Positions 45,876 to 54,182 of a stretch of 64,000 bases of DNA are shown piece after piece. The stretch's first letter is position 1. The number at the start of each line of letters is the position of its first letter. Origin of the DNA: Caulobacter zeae (lineage in GTDB: Bacteria > Pseudomonadota > Alphaproteobacteria > Caulobacterales > Caulobacteraceae); contig NZ_PJRS01000043.1 in the NCBI RefSeq assembly GCF_002858925.1, positions 19,573 to 83,572 on the forward strand, written 5' to 3'. Under the pieces are notes generated by a model that did no database searches, had not been told where the DNA came from, and saw only the letters and a list, made by a program, of their open reading frames with translations. Both the position numbers and the translations under genes were made by a program.

Positions 45876-46036
45876 AAGGCTTGAGCCCACTGAACATCGG
45901 TCCGGGGACGGATGTCACGGGCTGTAAGGGGCTAGGCGCCCAGCAACGCCTCCTGCGCATGGCTGCTCAGCAAAAAGGCGTCATCGGCGCCCTTCAATTG
46001 TGCAGATGCGAAGCCGTGACGCGGCTCGAAAGCCGG

Positions 46037-47203
46037 TCAGGCGCGCGCACGACCGATCGAAAACGCAGCGGCGTAGGGCCCGGCCCGCTCGGAATCAAAG
46101 GCAGGACCCGCAAACAGCGGCGCCAATTCGCCCGGGGCGTCGGGGAAGACCTGGGCCGGATCGAGCATAGGCCCGGCCGACAGGGCGGCGGCGCGGAACA
46201 TGTCCGGGCGATAGACGGCGTCGGCGGCCGCCTCTAGGTCCGCGCCGGCTGAAACCTGGCCCCAGCGCACCATCTGCGACAGGAACCACAGGGCGTGCTC
46301 GCGGCGGGGCACGCCGGCTGCGTTGCGATGGAAGACGATTTCGTCGGTCAGGGCGCGGGCCAGGGCCTCGGGCGCGACGCCCACATGCTCGGGCCGCGCC
46401 AGCAAGGCGATCAGGTCTTCACGGTTCCCCGCATCGTCGGCCCAGGCCGAGGCGCGGATCAGCGCCCGCAGCGCCGCGCGCAACTCGTCGGGATAATGGT
46501 GAGCCCAGGCCTCGGTGACGCCGAACACCTTGTCGGGACCGCCCGGCCAGAAGGTCGAGGCGGTGATGACGATCTCGCCCAGCCCCTCGCGCTCGGCCAC
46601 GGCGTTCCACGGCGCGCCGACGCAGAAGCCGTCGATCTCGCCCGCGCGCATCTGCTCGACCATGCGCGGCGGCGGCGTGACCACCAGGCGCACGTCCTTG
46701 TCGGGATCGACACCCGCCTGCGCCAGCCAGTAGCGCAGTTCGTAATTGTGCATCGAATATGAGAAGACGACGGCGAAGGTCAGCGGCGCCGCCCCCTGCC
46801 CCGCCCTTTCGGCGATCACCTTGGCCAGGGCCCGCGCCGAGACGGGCTGCTCGGCCATGGCCTGCGGATCGGCCGCGCGCATCGCGTCGGCCAGCGACTT
46901 GGAAACCGTGATGGCGCTGCCGTTACGATTCAGGGCCATGGGCGCGATCAGCGACGGGCCGACGTCCAGCGTCAGCCCCCCTGAAGCCCCAGCCGCGGCC
47001 GCCAGGGCCATCGGCGCCAGCATGTGGGCGCCGTCGAGCGCTCCCACGGCGACCTTGTCGCGGATCGTCGCCCACGAGGCCTCGCGGCTCAGCGACACGT
47101 CGAGACCCTCTTCGGCAAAGAAGCCGAGAGACTTGGCGACGACCAGAGGCGCGCAATCGGTCAGCGGAATGAAGCCCAGCTTCAGATCGGCCAGGCCGCT
47201 CAC
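46037..47203 (-). CDS. nasS: NasS-type nitrate sensor (NrtA-family binding protein without signal peptide)
   Basis: Soluble nitrate/nitrite-binding protein of 388 aa, related to the ABC-transporter protein NrtA but lacking any export signal (MSGLADLKLGFIPLTDCAPL), which marks the regulatory NasS branch. In that system NasS holds NasT inactive until nitrate binds. Its start overlaps the nasT stop by 4 bases, giving the diagnostic nasTS pair. A frame-preserving stretch of 30 sense codons follows its stop. Confidence 0.9.
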   Translation of the reverse strand: MSGLADLKLGFIPLTDCAPLVVAKSLGFFAEEGLDVSLSREASWATIRDKVAVGALDGAHMLAPMALAAAAGASGGLTLDVGPSLIAPMALNRNGSAITVSKSLADAMRAADPQAMAEQPVSARALAKVIAERAGQGAAPLTFAVVFSYSMHNYELRYWLAQAGVDPDKDVRLVVTPPPRMVEQMRAGEIDGFCVGAPWNAVAEREGLGEIVITASTFWPGGPDKVFGVTEAWAHHYPDELRAALRALIRASAWADDAGNREDLIALLARPEHVGVAPEALARALTDEIVFHRNAAGVPRREHALWFLSQMVRWGQVSAGADLEAAADAVYRPDMFRAAALSAGPMLDPAQVFPDAPGELAPLFAGPAFDSERAGPYAAAFSIGRARA

Positions 47204-47778
47204 GAGGCGTCTCCCTTCAATACCCCCGCAAAGGCCAGCAGGTCGGCGGCCACCGCCCCGATCGGCTTGCCCCGATCCATGGCCAGCTTGCGCAGCAGGC
47301 GATAGGCGCCGTCCTCGTCGAGGCCGCGCTCCTTCATCAGAAGCCCCTTGGCCCGCTCGACCGTCTTGCGGGCTTCCAGGTCGGCCTTCACCTTGGCGAG
47401 GTCCCCGCGAAGCTGCTGGGTCAAGGCGAAGCGGCTCATGGCCACGTCGAGGATCGGACGGACGCGGGCCGGCGCCAGGCCGTCGACCACATAGGCCGCG
47501 ACGCCGGCGCGGACGGCCTGCTCGGCCAGGCCCGGCTCGGAGCGGTCGACGAACATCACGACGGGGCGCGGATTGGACTGGCTGGCCTCGCGCAGGCTTT
47601 CCAGCGTGTCGCGATCGGGGCTCTCGGCGGCGATGACCACGACGTCGGGGGCGAACTCCACCGCCTCGCGCTCGTTGAAGCGGGCCGACCGGCGCACCTC
47701 CAGCGGATGCACACCCTCGAGCCCTTCCGCCACCAGGGCGGCCCGGGCCGGATCCGGATCAATGACGAGAACGCGCAT
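47200..47778 (-). CDS. nasT: ANTAR-domain response regulator NasT (transcription antiterminator)
   Basis: A 192-aa protein with an N-terminal receiver-like domain (MRVLVIDPDPARAALVA) and a C-terminal ANTAR RNA-binding domain (RKTVERAKGLLMKERGLDEDGAYRLLRKLAMDRG). The helical ANTAR signature with AKGLLM and AYRLLRKLA is clear. In the phosphoacceptor region the canonical Asp is not obvious, as in other NasT proteins that are controlled by NasS rather than by phosphorylation. I start at the ATG at 47778; an upstream one adds seven residues. Confidence 0.92.
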   Translation of the reverse strand: MRVLVIDPDPARAALVAEGLEGVHPLEVRRSARFNEREAVEFAPDVVVIAAESPDRDTLESLREASQSNPRPVVMFVDRSEPGLAEQAVRAGVAAYVVDGLAPARVRPILDVAMSRFALTQQLRGDLAKVKADLEARKTVERAKGLLMKERGLDEDGAYRLLRKLAMDRGKPIGAVAADLLAFAGVLKGDAS

Positions 47779-47928
47779 GCCCAACGCCCTAAGGACCATG
47801 GACGCCCCGGGGGAGCGTTTTTGCGGCCATGGTCACGCTCGAACACGGTTCCGCTCAATCCGCGGGCGCCGCTGCATATTGCTAGAGCACGTACGCGCCC
47901 AAGGCCCTGCGACCTAGCGCGGCGCCCG

Positions 47929-48714
47929 CTAGTCGACCGCCAGGATAACGTCGGACGGAGCGATCACGGCATGCACCGACACGCCGGGCGCCAAGCCCGC
48001 GGCGACCGCGCTCGCGACCGTCGCGACCAGGGTCTTGCCCTCGGCCAGGCCAACCACGACCTCGCTGGCGGTCTCACCGTCTTCCCGGTCGAGAACCTGC
48101 CCCATCAGCAGGTTGCCGCCGCCGCCCGTCGGCGCCTGCACGGCCAGCCGCACGAAGCTGGACTTTATCAGCGCCACGACTGGCCCGCCGACGACCAAGC
48201 CCAACTCGTCGGCGCTGCGGCGGGTGATGACCGAGGTGATCTCCACCCCGCCGCCGATGGCCAGTCGCGCCTCGACCGTCACGCCCGAGGGCGTCAGGGC
48301 GACGACCGTCCCGCGCAAGGCGTTGCGGGCGCTGGTGCGCAGGCCAAGGCTCCAGAACAGGTCCTCGCCGACCTCGGACGCCAGGCCGGCCTCCAGCCGC
48401 GCCAGCGCTGCGCCAACCTCGCGCTCCATGTCGCGGAAGGCCCGCACGACCGCATGGCCGCGCGGCGTGACCTGCGCGCCGCCTCCCGAGCGCCCACCGG
48501 CCCCGGCGGCGATCAGCGGCGCATCGAACAGATTGTTCAGCGCCTGCACGGCGTCCCAGGCGCCTTTGTAGGACAGGTCCAGGCGCTTGGCGGCGGCGCT
48601 GATCGAGCCGAGCTCGGCCACGGCCTCGACCAGGGCGATGCGTTCAAGGCTCACGCGGGCCAAGGCGCCGCGCCGCAGGATCAGGCTGGCGCTGAGATCG
48701 CCCGCTCCGCTCAT
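47929..48714 (-). CDS. modE: molybdate-responsive regulator ModE (LysR-like HTH plus TOBE domains)
   Basis: A 261-aa DNA-binding repressor sensing molybdate. The N-terminal winged helix reads GSISAAAKRLDLSYKGAWDAVQALNNLF followed by GGAQVTPRG. Two TOBE/Mop repeats form the C-terminal half, with NALRGTVVALTPSGVTVEARLAIG and NLLMGQVLDREDGETASEVVVGL. I place the start at the ATG at 48714, which has GGAAGG upstream. It diverges from modA across a ModE box. Confidence 0.92.
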   Translation of the reverse strand: MSGAGDLSASLILRRGALARVSLERIALVEAVAELGSISAAAKRLDLSYKGAWDAVQALNNLFDAPLIAAGAGGRSGGGAQVTPRGHAVVRAFRDMEREVGAALARLEAGLASEVGEDLFWSLGLRTSARNALRGTVVALTPSGVTVEARLAIGGGVEITSVITRRSADELGLVVGGPVVALIKSSFVRLAVQAPTGGGGNLLMGQVLDREDGETASEVVVGLAEGKTLVATVASAVAAGLAPGVSVHAVIAPSDVILAVD

Positions 48715-48792
48715 CGATGTTCCTTCCGACTCCGTTCGATCGCTTGTCGCCCGCGGGCGCTCGAAAAAACAGCCTGACAGCACCCCAAAGCT

Positions 48793-48818
48793 CGTTATGT
48801 ACTCGCCATACATATCCG
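48793..48818. promoter_or_regulatory. ModE box between modE and modA
   Basis: CGTTATGTA, seven bases, TACATATCCG: an imperfect inverted repeat (GTTATGTA versus TACATATC, 7 of 8) matching the E. coli ModE pattern CGTTATAT-spacer-ATATAACG. It lies 18 bases before the modA start and would repress both divergent genes when molybdate is plentiful. Confidence 0.75.
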
Positions 48819-48835
48819 TCTGATACGAGCCGCCG

Positions 48836-49594
48836 ATGTCCTTCGCCCACCGCCCCCTGATCACCGCCGCCTTCGCCGCGGCGCTGTCGATGGTCGCCGG
48901 CGCCGCCCTCGCGGGCGAGACCAAGGTGGCCGTGGCCGCCAACTTCACCGAGCCGGCCAAGGCCATCGCCGCCCAGTTCGAGAAAGCCACGGGACACAAG
49001 GCGACTTTGAGCTTCGGCTCGTCGGGCCAGTTCTACGCCCAGATCGCCAATGGCGCGCCCTACGAGGTCTTCCTGTCGGCCGACGTCGAGCGACCGCAGA
49101 AGGCCGAGGCCGACGGCCTGGCCGCGCCCGGCACGCGCTTCACCTACGCCACCGGGCGGCTCGTCCTCTGGAGCAAGACGCCGGGCCTGGTCGACGGCCA
49201 GGGCGCGGTGCTGGCCAAGGGCAAATTCGAGAAGCTGTCGATCGCCGATCCCAAGGCGGCCCCCTACGGCCTGGCGGCGGTCGAGACCCTGACCAAACTG
49301 AAGCTCTATGACGGCCTCAAGCCCCGGATCGTCACCGGCTCGTCGATCACCCAGACCTACCAGTACGTCCAGACCGGCGCCGCCGAGCTGGGATTCGTGG
49401 CCCTGTCGCAGGTCGTCGACGACAAGGGCGGCTCGCGCTGGGTCGTGCCCAAGACCTATCACACGCCCATCGACCAGCAGGCCGTGCTGCTGAAGACGGG
49501 CTCGAACAGCGACGCGGCCAAGGCGTTCCTGGCCTTCCTGAAGGGCCGCGAAGCCAAGGCGATCATCCGCCGCTACGGCTACGAGGTGCGCTGA
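48836..49594 (+). CDS. modA: molybdate ABC transporter, periplasmic binding protein
   Basis: A 252-aa solute-binding protein with a signal peptide (MSFAHRPLITAAFAAALSMVAGAALAG). The mature part starts with TKVAVAANFTEPAKAIAAQFEKATGH, the standard ModA start with Ser/Thr/Asn oxyanion ligands and the SFGSSGQFYAQI segment. The frame is clean. It is followed 5 bases later by modB. Confidence 0.95.
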   Translation: MSFAHRPLITAAFAAALSMVAGAALAGETKVAVAANFTEPAKAIAAQFEKATGHKATLSFGSSGQFYAQIANGAPYEVFLSADVERPQKAEADGLAAPGTRFTYATGRLVLWSKTPGLVDGQGAVLAKGKFEKLSIADPKAAPYGLAAVETLTKLKLYDGLKPRIVTGSSITQTYQYVQTGAAELGFVALSQVVDDKGGSRWVVPKTYHTPIDQQAVLLKTGSNSDAAKAFLAFLKGREAKAIIRRYGYEVR

Positions 49595-49599
49595 CCGCC

Positions 49600-50262
49600 A
49601 TGGTCGAGGCCGTCTGGCTGACCCTGAAGCTGGCGACGGTGACCACCGTCCTGCTGCTGCTGCTGGCCACGCCGCTGGCCTGGTGGCTGGCGCGGGGGCG
49701 CTCGCCCATCAAGCCGGTCGTCGGCGCGCTGGTCGCCCTGCCGATCGTGCTGCCGCCGACGGTGCTGGGCTTCTACCTGCTGATCGCGCTTGGTCCGGAA
49801 AGCCCGCTGATGGCGCTCTTCAGGCCGCTGGGGATCCGCACCCTGGCCTTCACCTTCGAGGGCCTGGTGATCGGCTCTCTGGTCTATTCCCTGCCCTTCG
49901 CCGTGCAGCCGCTGCGCAACGCCTTCCTGGCCATCGGCGACGAGCCGCTGGAGGTCGCCGCGACCCTGGGCGCGGGCAAGGCCGACATCTTCGCCCGTGT
50001 CGCCCTGCCGCTGGCCCTGCCCGGCTACGCGGTCGCCGCCCTGCTGGCCTTCGCCCACACCATCGGCGAGTTCGGCGTGGTGATGATGCTGGGCGGCGGC
50101 ATTCCTGGCGAGACCCAGGTGCTGTCGATCGAGATCTATCGTCTGGTCGAAAGCCTGGAATGGGACAAGGCCCACCAGCTGTCGGCCCTGCTGCTGGCGT
50201 TCGGCTTCCTGGCGGCCCTGACCCTGCTCCTGCTGGAAAAGCGGCGGAGCGCTCCGGCCTGA
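49600..50262 (+). CDS. modB: molybdate ABC transporter permease
   Basis: A 220-aa inner-membrane permease with about five helices. The ABC-coupling EAA-like loop is visible as EVAATLGAGKADIFARVALPLALPGYAVA. It follows modA closely. The expected ATPase modC does not follow; the next gene is a penicillin-binding protein after a 100-base gap. ATP hydrolysis must therefore be supplied by a ModC encoded elsewhere or by another ATPase. Confidence 0.95.
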   Translation: MVEAVWLTLKLATVTTVLLLLLATPLAWWLARGRSPIKPVVGALVALPIVLPPTVLGFYLLIALGPESPLMALFRPLGIRTLAFTFEGLVIGSLVYSLPFAVQPLRNAFLAIGDEPLEVAATLGAGKADIFARVALPLALPGYAVAALLAFAHTIGEFGVVMMLGGGIPGETQVLSIEIYRLVESLEWDKAHQLSALLLAFGFLAALTLLLLEKRRSAPA

Positions 50263-50364
50263 ACCGGCGTTTCCCCAAATAGAGCTTGTGGGCTGGGCGG
50301 TCGCTTCGCCTGTGGTATTGACGCGCCTCGCCTCCCTCGGCGTCCTTTTCGAGTCCCATCGCGC

Positions 50365-52422
50365 ATGTCCGATCCCGCCGCTCCGCAAACCGGTCCCGAC
50401 GACGCCGAAGACAAGGCCCCGGACGCCGTGGTCGAGGCCGCGCCCGAGACGCCGGCGAGCACGGCCGACGAGCCGGTGAAGCCCAGGCGGGTTCCGATCT
50501 GGAAGCAGCGTCCCTGGCAGATCGGCGCCGGCGTCGTGGTGCTGGCCATCGTGGCGGTCATCACCTGGCTCCTGTGGTCTCTGCCGCTGGGCCGGGCGCT
50601 GGAGCCGGCCAACAATCCGACCATGGTGCTGCTGGCCTCGGACGGCTCGCCGATCGCCCGCCGCGGCTCGTACAAGGAGGCCCCGATCGAGGTCGCCAAG
50701 CTGCCGGCCTATGTGCCCGGCGCCTTCATCGCCATCGAGGACCGCCGCTTCTATTCGCACATGGGCATCGACCCCAAGGCCATCGCCCGGGCGCTGGGCG
50801 CCAACGCCAAGGCCGGCGGCGTCTCCGAGGGCGGGTCGACCATCACCCAGCAACTGGCCAAGAACGCCTTCCTGAGCAGCGACCGCAATCTTCGCCGCAA
50901 GGCCCAGGAAGCCCTGATCGCCCTGTGGCTGGAAGCCCGGCTCTCGAAGGAAGAGATCCTGTCGCGGTATCTGTCGGCGGTCTATTTCGGCGAAGGCGCC
51001 TTCGGCCTGCGCGCCGCCGCCCGGCACTATTTCGACACCACGCCCGAGAAGCTGTCCGTCGGCCAGGCCGCCATGCTGGCCGGCATGGTCAAGGCCCCCT
51101 CGCGCCTGGCCCCCACCGAGAACTTCGAAGGCGCCCGCGAGCGCATGGACGTGGTGCTGGGCGCCATGGTCGAGACCGAAGTGATCACGCAGGCCCAGGC
51201 CGACCGCGCCAAGCGCGACATGCATCCGATCCCCGAGCGCGAAAAGCTGCCGACCGGCTCGTATTTCGCCGACTGGGTGTTCCCCCAGGCCCGCGCCGCC
51301 TATGACGCCCGCTACGGCGAGACCATCGTCAAGACGACGCTGGACGCCAAGTTGCAGGCCAAGGCCGAGAAGATCCTCAACGACGCCATCGCCCGCGACG
51401 GCAAGGTGCTGAACGTCACTCAGGGCGCGCTGGTGGCAATGCGCACCGACGGCAGCGTCGTGGCCATGGTCGGCGGCCGCGACTACAAGACGAGCCAGTT
51501 CAATCGCGCCGACGCCGGCCGCCAGCCGGGCAGCGCCTTCAAGCTGTTCGTCTATCTGGCCGCCATCCGCCAGGGCATGACCCCGACCTCGCCGATCCTC
51601 GACGCGCCCGTGGACGTCCGCGGATGGAGCCCGAAGAACCACGAGGGCAAGTACGCCGGCCGCGAAGTGCCGCTGATCACCGCCTTCGCCGGCTCGTCCA
51701 ACGTGGCGGCCGTGCGCCTGGCCCAGCAGGTCGGCCGCAAGGCCATCGTCGACACCGCCCGCGACCTGGGCGTCACCGAGCCCATCCCCGACGACCTGAC
51801 CCTGGCGCTCGGCACCGGCCCGATGAGCCTGGTGCAGCTGACCGGCGCCTACGCCGCCATCGCCGCCGGCGAGACCCCGGTGACGCCGCATGGCCTGGCC
51901 GACTGGAAGGCCCCGAAGAAGGCCCGCGCCCTGTCGAAGAGCGAACTGGCCGGCATGCGCGACCTGCTGCGCTCGGCCGTGCATCGCGGCACCGGCGTCG
52001 AGGCCGCCATTCCCGGCGCCTTCGGCAAGACCGGCACGACGCAGGGTTATCGCGACGCGATCTTCGTCGGCTATGTCGGCGACCTCGTCATCGGCGTCTG
52101 GGTCGGCAACGACGACAACAGCGCCATGAACGGCGTGGTCGGCGGCGGCCTGCCGGCCAAGATCTGGAAGGCCTTCGCCCTGTCGGCCACCGGCGGCGCG
52201 CCCAAGCCACCCGAGGACGACGCGCTGAGCGCCGCCGAGGACGCCACTCTGGCCGAACCGATCCTGGGTCCGGACGGCCTGCCGCTGCCGCCCGAAGCCG
52301 CGCCGGTCGAGGGCGAGGCGCCGGCCGATCCGACAGCGCCGGCGCCGGTGGTTCCGGCTCAGGTGGTCCCGGCCGCTCCGGCCCAGCCGGCCGAGCCGCG
52401 CGGTCCGACGAACCTGCCTTAA
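50365..52422 (+). CDS. class A penicillin-binding protein (bifunctional PBP1-type)
   Basis: Peptidoglycan glycosyltransferase plus transpeptidase, 685 aa. One transmembrane helix near residues 52-74. The glycosyltransferase domain has AIEDRRFYSHMGIDPKA and GGSTITQQLAKN, with RKAQEALIALWLE and FGLRAAARHYF. The transpeptidase SxxK is in PGSAFKLFVY, SxN in AGSSNVAAV and KTG in GKTGTTQGYRD. The last 80 residues are Pro/Ala-rich and probably unstructured in the periplasm. Which paralogue it is cannot be told. Confidence 0.93.
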   Translation: MSDPAAPQTGPDDAEDKAPDAVVEAAPETPASTADEPVKPRRVPIWKQRPWQIGAGVVVLAIVAVITWLLWSLPLGRALEPANNPTMVLLASDGSPIARRGSYKEAPIEVAKLPAYVPGAFIAIEDRRFYSHMGIDPKAIARALGANAKAGGVSEGGSTITQQLAKNAFLSSDRNLRRKAQEALIALWLEARLSKEEILSRYLSAVYFGEGAFGLRAAARHYFDTTPEKLSVGQAAMLAGMVKAPSRLAPTENFEGARERMDVVLGAMVETEVITQAQADRAKRDMHPIPEREKLPTGSYFADWVFPQARAAYDARYGETIVKTTLDAKLQAKAEKILNDAIARDGKVLNVTQGALVAMRTDGSVVAMVGGRDYKTSQFNRADAGRQPGSAFKLFVYLAAIRQGMTPTSPILDAPVDVRGWSPKNHEGKYAGREVPLITAFAGSSNVAAVRLAQQVGRKAIVDTARDLGVTEPIPDDLTLALGTGPMSLVQLTGAYAAIAAGETPVTPHGLADWKAPKKARALSKSELAGMRDLLRSAVHRGTGVEAAIPGAFGKTGTTQGYRDAIFVGYVGDLVIGVWVGNDDNSAMNGVVGGGLPAKIWKAFALSATGGAPKPPEDDALSAAEDATLAEPILGPDGLPLPPEAAPVEGEAPADPTAPAPVVPAQVVPAAPAQPAEPRGPTNLP

Positions 52423-52515
52423 AAAGGCGAAGGGGCCAGGAACGGCGACCGTTCCTAACCCCTCACCCTCCCAGGCTTCGCCTGGGCCCCTCCCTCTCGC
52501 TTTGGGAGAGGGGGT
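52423..52515. repeat. intergenic stem-loop and C/T-rich palindrome between convergent genes
   Basis: AGGAACGG-CGA-CCGTTCCT near 52438-52457 is a perfect short hairpin. It is followed by CCCAGGCTTCGCCTGGG and CCTCCCTCTC...GGGAGAGG, pairs of inverted arms like other intergenic elements of this genome. It lies between the convergent PBP and GH51 genes and probably terminates both. Confidence 0.55.
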
Positions 52516-54078
52516 TTAGTTCAGGTCCAGCACCACCACCGACTTGGCCGGCAGGGTGGCCGTCAGGGTGTCGCCCTTGATGGTCGCGCCCTTGAACTCG
52601 GCCGGCCTGACCGCGTCGGGCTTCTCGAAGGTGTTGCGCGAGGCCATTTCAGGACCCGTCAGCACCCGGCCCTTGGCGGTCTTGGCGGTCGAGCCCGAGA
52701 GCTTGACGGTGACCGTCGCCGACTTGTTGGGGTCGAGATTGACCAGCGCCACGTGCACGGCGCCGTCGGTCCCCTTGCCCGCCGAGGCGGTCACGGCCGG
52801 AACCGACGACTTGCCGACCACGTACTGCGGGGTGTCGATCTCGACCGGCAGCAGGGTCGCGCCCTGGAAGGGCTTATAGAGGTCGAACACCCAGTAGGTG
52901 GGCGTCAGGACCATCTTGTCCTTGTCGGTCAGGATCATCGCCTGCAGCACGTTGACCATCTGGGCGATGGCGGCCAGGCGCACCCGGTCGGCGTGCTTGT
53001 GGAAGATGTTCAGGGTCGCTGCGGCCACCACGGCGTCGCGCATGGTGTTCTGCTGGTAGAGGAAGCCCGGCTCGGTGCCCGGCTCGACATCGTACCAGAC
53101 GCCCCATTCGTCGACATAAAGGCCGACCTTCTTCTCGGGGTCGTACTTGTCCATCACCGCGCTGTGCTTGATGACCAGCTCTTCCATCTTCAGGGCCTGG
53201 ACCATGGTGTCGCCCCAGCCCTGCTCGTCGAACACGGTGGCCGAACCCTTCTTGGTCCAGTTGCCGGTCGGGATGACGTAGTAGTGCAGGCTGAGCGCGT
53301 TCATGTTCTTGGCCGCGCCCTTCATCAGGACCTCGGTCCAGTTGTAGTCCTCGGCGTTGGGACCGGCGGCCACCTTCACCGGGCGGTTGCCGCGCGGGGC
53401 GCGGACGAACTCGGCGAAGTTGCGATAGAGGTTGGTGTAGTGCTCGGCCGTCATCTGGCCGCCGCAGCCCCAGTTCTCGTTGCCGACGCCGAAATAGTCG
53501 ACCTTCCAAGGCTTATCGCGGCCGTTGGCGCGGCGCATGTTGGCGATCGAGGAATTGGTCGGCGAGGTCAGGTACTCGACCCACTCCGACATCTCCTGCG
53601 GGGTGCCGGTGCCGACATTGCCGGCGACATAGGTCTTGGCGCCGATCAGCTCGGCGAAGTCCATGAACTCGTGGGTGCCGAAGGTGTTGGGCTCCTCGAC
53701 GCCGCCCCACATGACGTTGACCTTGACGGGACGCTTGTCGCGCGGGCCGATCCCCTCGCGCCAGTGATAGTCGTCGGCGAAGCAGCCGCCCGGCCAGCGC
53801 ACGACCGGCACCTTCAGGGCCTTCAGGGCGTCGACCACGTCCTTGCGGTAGCCCTTGATGTTGGGGATCTTGCTGTCCTCGCCGACCCAGACGCCTTCGT
53901 AGATGCCCCTGCCCAGGTGCTCGGCGAACTGGCCGTAGACTTCCGGCTGGATGACGGCGCCGGGCTGGTCGGCGCGCAGGGTCCCGCTGACCTTGGTCTG
54001 GGCGACCGCGCCGCCAGCCATCAGCAGGGCCGCGGCGACGCCGCCCATCAGGGCGTGCTTCAGCATCTTGGAATTCAC
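52516..54078 (-). CDS. alpha-L-arabinofuranosidase, GH51 family, exported
   Basis: Releases arabinose from arabinan or arabinoxylan side chains. It is 520 aa with a signal peptide (MNSKMLKHALMGGVAAALLMAGGAVAQ). The acid/base Glu is in FGVGNENWGCGG and the nucleophile Glu in VGLYVDEWGVWYD, both typical of GH51. WPGGCFADDYHWREGIG is another family segment. It belongs to the sugar island; a TTGTCTGA site lies 92 bases upstream. Confidence 0.95.
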   Translation of the reverse strand: MNSKMLKHALMGGVAAALLMAGGAVAQTKVSGTLRADQPGAVIQPEVYGQFAEHLGRGIYEGVWVGEDSKIPNIKGYRKDVVDALKALKVPVVRWPGGCFADDYHWREGIGPRDKRPVKVNVMWGGVEEPNTFGTHEFMDFAELIGAKTYVAGNVGTGTPQEMSEWVEYLTSPTNSSIANMRRANGRDKPWKVDYFGVGNENWGCGGQMTAEHYTNLYRNFAEFVRAPRGNRPVKVAAGPNAEDYNWTEVLMKGAAKNMNALSLHYYVIPTGNWTKKGSATVFDEQGWGDTMVQALKMEELVIKHSAVMDKYDPEKKVGLYVDEWGVWYDVEPGTEPGFLYQQNTMRDAVVAAATLNIFHKHADRVRLAAIAQMVNVLQAMILTDKDKMVLTPTYWVFDLYKPFQGATLLPVEIDTPQYVVGKSSVPAVTASAGKGTDGAVHVALVNLDPNKSATVTVKLSGSTAKTAKGRVLTGPEMASRNTFEKPDAVRPAEFKGATIKGDTLTATLPAKSVVVLDLN

Positions 54079-54169
54079 GTCGTTTCTCCCTTGGCTCGCC
54101 GTGCGCGCGACGCCGGCTCGGACAGGCGCGCATTCCGGCGCAAACGACGCGACGGAGGCCCCTTGTTAT

Positions 54170-54182
54170 TTGTCTGAGTATA
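54170..54182. promoter_or_regulatory. TTGTCTGAGTATA operator upstream of the GH51 gene
   Basis: TTGTCTGAGTATA, the same 13 bases as upstream of the transporter at 58700. It is the likely binding site of the FadR-type regulator encoded at 55040-55804. Confidence 0.6.

Noticed and set aside
45757..45960. A 67-codon minus-strand frame in the nitrate leader
   Set aside because: Arg-rich, no family, overlaps the hexaloop RNA and runs into narK out of phase.
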